NCBI GenBank assembly: GCA_016871895.1
Contig: VHBO01000015.1
Coordinates: forward strand, 1-43,496
Direction of reading: 5' to 3'
Length of the DNA: 43,496 nt
Origin: Gemmatimonadota bacterium
Lineage (GTDB): Bacteria > Gemmatimonadota > Gemmatimonadetes > Gemmatimonadales > Gemmatimonadaceae
The notes under the pieces are model-generated. The model did no database searches. It was not told the DNA's origin and was given only the letters and a program-made list of their open reading frames with translations. Positions 33,194 through 39,954 of the stretch are shown here, in pieces (within the stretch, counting starts at the first letter, position 1; each line of letters starts with the position of its first letter). Position numbers and translations under genes: made by a program.

Positions 33194-35797
33194 ATGACGA
33201 CCCTTCGTCCGACCCTCGTCCTCGGTGGCCTCACCGTGCTGGCACTTGCCTGCCAGCCGACGGCGCCCTCGACCTCGCCCGCGCCGACCGGTGGCGCCGC
33301 GAACGCGCCCGCTGCGGCGCCCTCCACCACCGCCCCGGCGGCCGGCGGCCAGGCCGGCGCACAGGCGGGTGGCCCTGGCGGGCCCGGTGGCGCCTCCGGT
33401 GCGAGTGATCCGGCGCCTCGTCCCTATGCGCAGGTGATCCGCGGCGAGGTGAAGACCAAGGCCGGTCTCTTCAAGACGCACCAGATCGGGAGCCAGCTCT
33501 ACTACGAGATCCCCGCGAGCGAGATGGGGAAGGATCTGCTCCTCGTCACGCAGATCGCCAAGACCAACGAAGGCGACGGCTACGGCGGCCAGGCGCTCGA
33601 CGAGCGCGTCGTCCGCTGGGAGCGACGCGGGAACCGCGTGCTGCTCCGCAGCGTCTCGTACGCGATCGTCTCCGATCCCTCGGCCCCGATCGCCGAGGCG
33701 GTGCGGAACGCGAACTATGACGCGATCCTCGCCACGTTTAACGTGGCGGCCTATGGGCCCGACTCGGCGGCGGTGATCGAGGTCTCGCGCATCTACACGA
33801 ACCCGCCGTCCGAGATCAGCGTGGTGCAGCGCTACCGCGGGTCGGTCGACGCCGCGCGCAGCTTCCTCGAGCGTGTCGCGACGTATCCGCGCAACATCGA
33901 GGTCGAGGCGACCCTCACCATCAGCGCACAGCCGACGCCGCAGTCGTTCCTCCCCGGCCTCCCGCCGTCGCAGCCCGCGCCCGGCACGCCGCCGACCACG
34001 AAGTCGTTCGTGGTGCACTGGTCGATGGTCCGCCTCCCCGACCAGCCGATGATGCCGCGCCTCCGCGACTCGCGCATCGGCTACTTCTTCACCTCGACCG
34101 TCGACTTCAGCCGCCCGGAACAGCGGGCCCAGCAGCGCAACTACATCTCGCGCTGGCGGCTCGAGAAGAAGGACCCGAGCGCCGCGCTCTCCGAGCCCGT
34201 GCAGCCGATCGTCTACTACGTCGACCCCGCGACCCCGACCTGGCTCGTCCCCTTCGTGAAGAAGGGGATCGAGGAGTGGCAGGGGGCGTTCGAGGCGGCG
34301 GGCTTCAAGAACGCGATCATCGCCAAGGAGGCGCCGTCCAAGACCGAGGATCCCGATTGGTCGCCCGAGGATGCGCGCTACTCCGTGGTCCGGTGGCTCC
34401 CGTCAACCATCGAGAACGCGGTGGGCCCGAGCGTCGTCGACCCGCGCTCCGGTGAGATCCTCGAGGCCGACGTGCAGATGTATCACAACATCATGAACCT
34501 GCAGACCTGGTGGTACTGGACGCAGGTCGGGCCGCTGGACCCGCGCGCGGCCACGCTCCCGCTCCCTGATTCGCTCCAGGGGCGGCTCGTGCAGTTCGTC
34601 GTCGCGCACGAGGTGGGGCACACGCTCGGCCTCCCGCACAACCAGAACGCGTCGGGGATGTACCCGGCGGACTCCGTGCGCTCCAAGACGTGGGTGGCGC
34701 GGATGGGCCACTCGCCGACGATCATGGACTACGCGCGCTTCAACTACGTCGCGCAGCCGGAGGACGGGATCGCCCTCGAGGACCTGATCCCGAAGGTCGG
34801 CGTCTACGACCGCTACGCCATCCGGTGGGGCTACTCCCCCGTGCCGGGCGCGCGCAGCGCCGATGCCGAGCGTCCCGCGCTCGACGCCATCGCGCGCGAG
34901 CAGGACACGACCCCGTGGTACCGCTATGGCCTCCCCGACGACTTCGGCGCGATCCCGTACACCTCCTACTCCGAGGCGGTGGGTGACCAGGACGCGGTGA
35001 AGAGCACCACGATGGGGCTGCGCAACCTGAAGCGGCTCGTCCCGATGCTCCTCCCCGCGACGACGCAGGCGACCGAGGACGTCTCCTACACGCGTGAGGG
35101 CTACAGCCGGATCGTCGGGCAGTTCACCACCGAGCTGCGGCACGTGGCGGCGATCCCGGGCTCATCGACGGGTCAGGAGAAGTACGGCTCGCAGCCGGGC
35201 CCGCGCTTCACCCCGATCCCGCGCGAGCGGCAGCGGGCGGCGGTGCAGTTCCTGCAGGACAACCTCTTCACCACCCCGACCTGGCTCCTCGACCCGGCGA
35301 TCCTTCGTCGGCTCGAGCCAGACGGCTCGGTGGCCCGCATCAACAGCGCGCAGCGCGGGATCCTCTCCTCGCTGATGTCGGACGATCGGATGGCGCGGCT
35401 CGTCGAGTATGAGGCGCTCCCCGGGGCGACCAACACCTACGCGCTCGGTGAGTACCTCGGTGACCTCCGCAGCGGGATCTGGAGCGAGCTGCGGGCGTCG
35501 TCGGTGCGGATCGACGCGTATCGCCGCGGGCTGCAGCGGTCGTACGTCGAGCTGGTCGCCGCGAAGCTCGCGGCCCCGGCCCCGACGACGCCGCGGGTCT
35601 CGAGCAGCGCGCAGACGGGGCAGGCGATCACCGCGCCGTCGCGCGGTAGCACCGACGTGAAGGCGATGCTCCGGATGGAACTGCGGACGCTCGACCGCGA
35701 TCTCGCGGCGGCGCAGGGGAAGGCGACCGATGCGATGACGCGCGCGCATCTCGCCGAGGCCCGGTGGCAGATCGAGCGGGCGCTGGACCCGAAGTAA
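33194..35797 (+). CDS. Zinc-dependent metalloprotease lipoprotein (DUF5117/DUF4953 type)
   Basis: 867 residues from the ATG at 33194 (a GTG at 33191 is an equal alternative). Lipoprotein signal LVLGGLTVLALAC, then a 50-residue Pro/Ala/Gly/Ser-rich linker that likely spans the distance from the membrane. The catalytic zinc site is H472-E473-V-G-H476-TLGLP-H482, the HEXXHXXGXXH metzincin pattern, with a downstream Met in HSPTIMDYA as the expected Met-turn. The preceding domain (TKAGLFKTHQIGSQLYYEIP) matches the DUF5117 region of TonB-system-associated proteases of Bacteroidota and Gemmatimonadota. It is an exported peptidase at the outer or inner membrane; the substrate is unknown. Confidence 0.9.
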   Translation: MTTLRPTLVLGGLTVLALACQPTAPSTSPAPTGGAANAPAAAPSTTAPAAGGQAGAQAGGPGGPGGASGASDPAPRPYAQVIRGEVKTKAGLFKTHQIGSQLYYEIPASEMGKDLLLVTQIAKTNEGDGYGGQALDERVVRWERRGNRVLLRSVSYAIVSDPSAPIAEAVRNANYDAILATFNVAAYGPDSAAVIEVSRIYTNPPSEISVVQRYRGSVDAARSFLERVATYPRNIEVEATLTISAQPTPQSFLPGLPPSQPAPGTPPTTKSFVVHWSMVRLPDQPMMPRLRDSRIGYFFTSTVDFSRPEQRAQQRNYISRWRLEKKDPSAALSEPVQPIVYYVDPATPTWLVPFVKKGIEEWQGAFEAAGFKNAIIAKEAPSKTEDPDWSPEDARYSVVRWLPSTIENAVGPSVVDPRSGEILEADVQMYHNIMNLQTWWYWTQVGPLDPRAATLPLPDSLQGRLVQFVVAHEVGHTLGLPHNQNASGMYPADSVRSKTWVARMGHSPTIMDYARFNYVAQPEDGIALEDLIPKVGVYDRYAIRWGYSPVPGARSADAERPALDAIAREQDTTPWYRYGLPDDFGAIPYTSYSEAVGDQDAVKSTTMGLRNLKRLVPMLLPATTQATEDVSYTREGYSRIVGQFTTELRHVAAIPGSSTGQEKYGSQPGPRFTPIPRERQRAAVQFLQDNLFTTPTWLLDPAILRRLEPDGSVARINSAQRGILSSLMSDDRMARLVEYEALPGATNTYALGEYLGDLRSGIWSELRASSVRIDAYRRGLQRSYVELVAAKLAAPAPTTPRVSSSAQTGQAITAPSRGSTDVKAMLRMELRTLDRDLAAAQGKATDAMTRAHLAEARWQIERALDPK

Positions 35798-35809
35798 GAC
35801 ACCGACCTT

Positions 35810-35827
35810 CCGGGGGTGCGCCCCCGG
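35810..35827. terminator. Hairpin directly after the metalloprotease gene
   Basis: CCGGGGG (35810-35816), loop TGCG, CCCCCGG (35821-35827), 13 bases after the stop codon. It is a compact 7-bp GC stem with a tetraloop and no T-run, the first of three hairpins in this 175-base convergent gap. Confidence 0.5.
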
Positions 35828-35832
35828 GAGCG

Positions 35833-35870
35833 ACGACGGGGCGGACGGCATCAGCCGTCCGCCCCGTCGT
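35833..35870. terminator. Bidirectional hairpin between metalloprotease and M16 gene
   Basis: Perfect 17-bp stem, ACGACGGGGCGGACGGC (35833-35849) and its complement at 35854-35870, with loop ATCA. It shares the stem base ACGA/GGGGC with the hairpins at 11363 and 18376 and has no T-run. Confidence 0.7.
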
Positions 35871-35934
35871 GCATCGTCCCCTACGCGGCTCACCTTCCAC
35901 GGCCGAGGTGATCCGCGTCACCTGCACCGCGTCG

Positions 35935-35967
35935 GCGTGGTCGCGCACCGCCGGTGCGCGACCACGC
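35935..35967 (-). terminator. Hairpin just downstream of the M16-family gene end
   Basis: GCGTGGTCGCGCACCG (35935-35950) and its complement at 35952-35967, a nearly continuous palindrome that would fold with a three-base loop. It ends 5 bases beyond the stop codon of the minus-strand M16 gene at 35973 and is well placed to stop that operon. Confidence 0.6.
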
Positions 35968-35972
35968 GCCAC

Positions 35973-38060
35973 TCACCGCACACGCACGAACTCGATCGGC
36001 TGGCCCACCGGGCCGATCTTGAGCACACGGTGCGACGCGACCTTCTCGATCCACATCACGACCGGTGCCTCGCCCCCCGAGACGCTCACCTTGAACGCCG
36101 GGACCGGCGCCCCGGCGATTGTCACCGCCTCCTCGCCGGTCACCGCGTAAGTCCGCGGCTGCACCGCGCCCTTCGACGTGAGCACGTTGATCGTGTGTCG
36201 CGCATCGGGCGCCCAAGCGAGGTACGGGAGCAGGACGCTCGCGATGTTCTCATCGACGACGCCCGCCGGCACCGCCACGTCGGCGAACCGCACCGGCTCC
36301 ATCCCCTGCGCCCCGGGCACCTGCCCTTCCCCACTCGCCTTGCCGCCAGCGTACGTGATGCGGACGCCCATCTCCTGCCCCTGCAGGCGGCCGCTTTGCT
36401 CGACCCGACGCATCGTGAGGTCGGCGCCGAAGGTGGCGGTCGTCGTCTGCTGGATGATCGTCGCGAGCTGCGAGCGCTCCGTGTAGGTCCACCCATCGTC
36501 CGAGCGGGTCAGCGTCGAGGCCTGATACCCGAACACCTGCCCCTGCACGAGGACCGCGAAGGAATCGCTCGCGGGGACGAGCTTCGACGCATCGATGGCC
36601 GGACCGCCGGCGCGCACGGTGAGTGCCGCCACATCGACCGGCCTGCCATCGACATCGACGATGGTGAGCGGTGCGATCGGCGCCAGCGTCTCCCGCAGCG
36701 CCGTCGCATCACCGACCACGACGATGTACGTCGCGTCGGCACGGATCGCCGCACGGGCCGCCGCCTGCGCCTGCACCGCCGTCACCGCCGCGAGCCGCTG
36801 GCGGTACGTCTGCACGTAGTCGGTCGGGAGTCCGAGGAGGCGCGCGTTGGCCACCTGACTCGCCACCGCGTCCGCCGTCTCCACCTGCAACGGGAACCGC
36901 CCGACCAGCGTCTGCTTCTTCCGGTCGAACTCCACCTCGGTCATCGGCTCGGCGCCCATCCGCCGCATCTGCACCAGCAACTCGCGAAGTGCCGAATCGG
37001 CCACCGCATTGCGGACCTCGGCGGTCGCGGAGAAGCTGCCGATCCCACGCCGACGGCTCACCGACGAATACGCGCCATAGGTCCAGCCCTTCTGCTCGCG
37101 CAGGATGTCGAACAGGCGCGAGTCAGAGCCGCCGCCGAGCACCTCGTTCGCGAGGGCCAGCGCGTAGCCGCGCGTGTCGCTCGGGAGCCAGGTGGTGTTC
37201 CCCGCCACGATGTTGGCCTGCACCGACCCTGGGCGATGGACGAGGAGGATCTCGGTGCGGGTGCGCTGCGGGATGGCCCGCGCCGCGGCCGCGGCGGGCG
37301 CCGTGCCGGTCCAGCCGCCGAACGCGCGCTCGGCGAGTCGACGCGCCTCCGCGGCGTCGATCGCTCCGGCAACGACCAGCAGCGCTCCGGCGGGACGCAT
37401 CCGCTGCGCGTGGAAGGCCACAATCTCCTCGCGCGTGATCGCCCCGACGGAGCCCTCATCCGCAGAGCGGCCGTACGGATGCTCCCCGTAGAGCCCACGC
37501 GCGAAGGCGCGCGACGCGATCGCACCCGGCTGTGACTTCTGGAGAGCGAGCCCCGAGAGCGTCTGCTTCCGCAGGAGGTCGACCTCGGTGGCCGGGAAGG
37601 TCGGCCGGAGCACCACATCGGCGAGCAGGTCGAACGCGAGCTCCCGGTCATTCACCAGGACCGTGCTGCTCACCGTGAGGAAGTCGGCGCCCGCCGACGC
37701 ACCGATGGAGCCACCGACCCCCTCGATGGCGGCGGAGATCTCATCAGCGCTGCGCGTGCCCGCGCCCTTGGTCAGAAGCCCTGCCATCAGCTCGGCGAGC
37801 CCCGAGCGGCCCGTGGGGTCGTACGTATTCCCGGCGGGGAGGGCGAGCGTCACCGAGAGCACCGGCTGCTTCGTGCTCGGGACGACGAGGAGGCGCAGGC
37901 CGTTGGGAAGCGTCGCCTCGGCGAACGGGGGGAACTGCGCCGGCGTGAGCGGCATCGGCGCTGGGGGCCGCGTGGGCCCCTGGGCCTCGGCGATCGGCGA
38001 CCAGAGCGAGAGCACCGCCGCGGCGGACGCGACGACGGCGAGCGGACGAAGCACGCGCAT
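35973..38060 (-). CDS. M16-family protein with lost zinc site and an extra C-terminal domain
   Basis: 695 residues with signal peptide (LRPLAVVASAAAVLSLWSPIAEAQ). Residues ~40-470 are M16 peptidase-like. Where the active partner has RTGFAHLFEH, this protein has RSGLAELMAG, so all three HXXEH residues are replaced and it cannot bind zinc there. Paired active and inactive M16 chains are known in mitochondrial processing peptidase and in bacterial two-chain M16B enzymes, so this is probably the substrate-binding partner of the upstream gene. Residues ~480-695 form an additional beta-rich domain ending APVVMWIEKVASHRVLKIG, whose end pattern recalls DUF3108 proteins. Its start overlaps the stop of the active M16 gene as TGATG. 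Confidence 0.87.
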   Translation of the reverse strand: MRVLRPLAVVASAAAVLSLWSPIAEAQGPTRPPAPMPLTPAQFPPFAEATLPNGLRLLVVPSTKQPVLSVTLALPAGNTYDPTGRSGLAELMAGLLTKGAGTRSADEISAAIEGVGGSIGASAGADFLTVSSTVLVNDRELAFDLLADVVLRPTFPATEVDLLRKQTLSGLALQKSQPGAIASRAFARGLYGEHPYGRSADEGSVGAITREEIVAFHAQRMRPAGALLVVAGAIDAAEARRLAERAFGGWTGTAPAAAAARAIPQRTRTEILLVHRPGSVQANIVAGNTTWLPSDTRGYALALANEVLGGGSDSRLFDILREQKGWTYGAYSSVSRRRGIGSFSATAEVRNAVADSALRELLVQMRRMGAEPMTEVEFDRKKQTLVGRFPLQVETADAVASQVANARLLGLPTDYVQTYRQRLAAVTAVQAQAAARAAIRADATYIVVVGDATALRETLAPIAPLTIVDVDGRPVDVAALTVRAGGPAIDASKLVPASDSFAVLVQGQVFGYQASTLTRSDDGWTYTERSQLATIIQQTTTATFGADLTMRRVEQSGRLQGQEMGVRITYAGGKASGEGQVPGAQGMEPVRFADVAVPAGVVDENIASVLLPYLAWAPDARHTINVLTSKGAVQPRTYAVTGEEAVTIAGAPVPAFKVSVSGGEAPVVMWIEKVASHRVLKIGPVGQPIEFVRVR

Positions 38061-39454
38061 CAGCGGGCCTCCGGCGAGATGATGATGGTGAGCGCCCGGT
38101 CGGAGCGCAGATAGGTGCGAGCCACCCGCTGCAGATCCGCGACGGTCACCGCCTCGTAGCGGGCCGCATCGGTGTTCACTGCGGCGGGGCTGCCGAGATA
38201 GAGCGTGGCGTAGTGCACGGCCTCGGAGAGGCTCAGCGCCGTCTGCCGGCCGAGGATGGTGGCGGCGCGCCAGCTGTTCTTCGCCTTCGTCAGCTCGGCG
38301 TCGGTGATCCCATCGGCGGCCCGACGCAGCTCGTCCGTGACCGTCGCGGCGAGGCTGTCGGCGGTGACGCCCTGATTGGCGATCGCGAGGACGCCGAAGA
38401 TCCCGGCCGCGCGCATGGGGCCGAAGGGATTGAAGAGCGCCTGCGTGCCGGCCGCCACCCGCCGCTCGCGGACGAGGGCGCGGTTGAGCCGCGAACTCTC
38501 GCCACTCCCGAGGATCGTCGAGAGGAGCTCGAGGGCCGGATGGTCGGCGTGGGCCGGCGGCACCGTGCGGACCGCCGAGAGGACGGCGGGCAGCGTGGCG
38601 TTCTTGTCGGTCACGCGCTCGACGCGTCCCGCCGCGCCACCTTCCCCACAGGTCACCCCCGGCGGCACCGACGCGCCGCGCGGGATCGATCCGAAGTACT
38701 CCGTCACGAGGCGCCGCACCGTCGCGGGGGTGACGTCACCCGTCACGACGAGGGTCGCGTTGTTCGGGGCATAGTACAGATCGAAGAAGCCTTGCACGTC
38801 CGCGACCGTCGCGGCGTTGAGGTCGTCCATCGAGCCGATGATCGAGTGCGCGTAGGCGAAGCAGGCGGTCCGGTCGAAGAGGGCGGGCATCCCTTCGATG
38901 AAGGCGCCGGTATACGGCTGGTTGTCGACGCGCAGCCGCCGCTCCTCCTTCACCGCTTCCTGCTGGTTCTTGAGATTCTCGGCGGTCACTGCGAGCGACC
39001 GCATCCGATCCGCCTCGAGCCAGAGCGCGAGGTTGAGGCGGTTCGACGGGAGCGCCTCGTAGTAGTTCGTGCGATCCGGCTGCGTCGACCCATTCATCTC
39101 GCCGCCGGCGCGCTCGATGAACTGGAAGTGCTCGGCCTTCTTCACGTTCGCCGAGCCCTGAAACATCATGTGCTCGAAAAGGTGCGCGAAGCCGGTGCGC
39201 CCGGGGCGCTCGTTCCGCGACCCGACGTCATACCAGACGTTGACCGCCACCACCTGCGCGGAGTGGTCCTCGACCACGTGCACCGTGAGGCCGTTGGGAA
39301 GGGTGAAGGTCTCCACCTTGACCGGGGCCGGGGCCTGCGCCGCGAGAACCCCCGCACCGAGCGCCATCGCGCCGAGCACGCGCATCACCTGCGGTCGAAC
39401 CAGCCGTCGCACCTGCCGCATCCGAAATCTCCGTTGAAAGGTGTTCCAGTTCAT
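38060..39454 (-). CDS. Active M16-family zinc metallopeptidase, exported
   Basis: 464 residues from the ATG at 39454, which overlaps the dut stop as ATGA; in-frame ATGs 11 and 23 codons later are alternatives closer to the signal sequence (MRVLGAMALGAGVLAAQA). The inverted zinc motif is H91-L-F-E94-H95 in GRTGFAHLFEHMMFQGS. The third ligand is a Glu roughly 75 residues later, as is usual. Two M16 halves make up the chain. With the inactive chain encoded next it should form a heterodimeric peptidase in the periplasm that cuts peptides or misfolded segments. Confidence 0.9.
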   Translation of the reverse strand: MNWNTFQRRFRMRQVRRLVRPQVMRVLGAMALGAGVLAAQAPAPVKVETFTLPNGLTVHVVEDHSAQVVAVNVWYDVGSRNERPGRTGFAHLFEHMMFQGSANVKKAEHFQFIERAGGEMNGSTQPDRTNYYEALPSNRLNLALWLEADRMRSLAVTAENLKNQQEAVKEERRLRVDNQPYTGAFIEGMPALFDRTACFAYAHSIIGSMDDLNAATVADVQGFFDLYYAPNNATLVVTGDVTPATVRRLVTEYFGSIPRGASVPPGVTCGEGGAAGRVERVTDKNATLPAVLSAVRTVPPAHADHPALELLSTILGSGESSRLNRALVRERRVAAGTQALFNPFGPMRAAGIFGVLAIANQGVTADSLAATVTDELRRAADGITDAELTKAKNSWRAATILGRQTALSLSEAVHYATLYLGSPAAVNTDAARYEAVTVADLQRVARTYLRSDRALTIIISPEAR

Positions 39455-39954
39455 CGGCCCGTCGAGCCGAACCCACCCGTCCGCTCCGTCGTCGGCGAGA
39501 CGACCCCGTCGACGAACGGGAGCGTCTCGAACCGCGCCAGCACCATCTGCGCGATCCGCTCGCCGTGCGTCAGCACCAGCGGCATCGTCCCGCCGTTTCC
39601 CGCGGGGACGCACCACTCCTCGGGGTAATCGGCGTCGATCGTCCCGGGGCTGTTGACGATCACGAGGTCCGTCTTGAGGCTCGTCCCCGAGCGGGGCCGG
39701 ACCTGCGCTTCATACCCCACAGGGAGCCGCGCCTTGAACCCGAGCGGCAGGAGCGCCTTCTCGCGGGGCGCGAGGGTGATCATCCGGCGGCCGTCCCGTT
39801 CCTCGACCGCGCGCACGGTCGGCGCCCCCTCGAGGAAGACCTTCACCGTCGGGCCAGCGAGGCAGAGCACAAGATCGTGCCCCGCGCTCTGCGCCGTCGC
39901 CCGCGCCGGGGGCACCACACCGGGATGCAACGGTTCGAAGACGATGCCGCTCAC
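39451..39954 (-). CDS. dut: dUTPase (deoxyuridine 5'-triphosphate nucleotidohydrolase)
   Basis: 167 residues from a GTG at 39954. All five trimeric-dUTPase motifs are present: AGHDLVL (near 25), RPRSGTS (near 87), NSPGTIDADYPEEW (near 101-114), ERIAQMVL (near 132) and the C-terminal RTGGFGSTG. An insert of about 20 residues between motifs 1 and 2 (VEERDGRRMITLAPREKALL) makes it slightly longer than usual. It hydrolyses dUTP to dUMP and keeps uracil out of DNA. It is the only cytoplasmic protein in an overlapping run of exported proteases (4-base overlap on both sides). Confidence 0.95.
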   Translation of the reverse strand: MSGIVFEPLHPGVVPPARATAQSAGHDLVLCLAGPTVKVFLEGAPTVRAVEERDGRRMITLAPREKALLPLGFKARLPVGYEAQVRPRSGTSLKTDLVIVNSPGTIDADYPEEWCVPAGNGGTMPLVLTHGERIAQMVLARFETLPFVDGVVSPTTERTGGFGSTGR

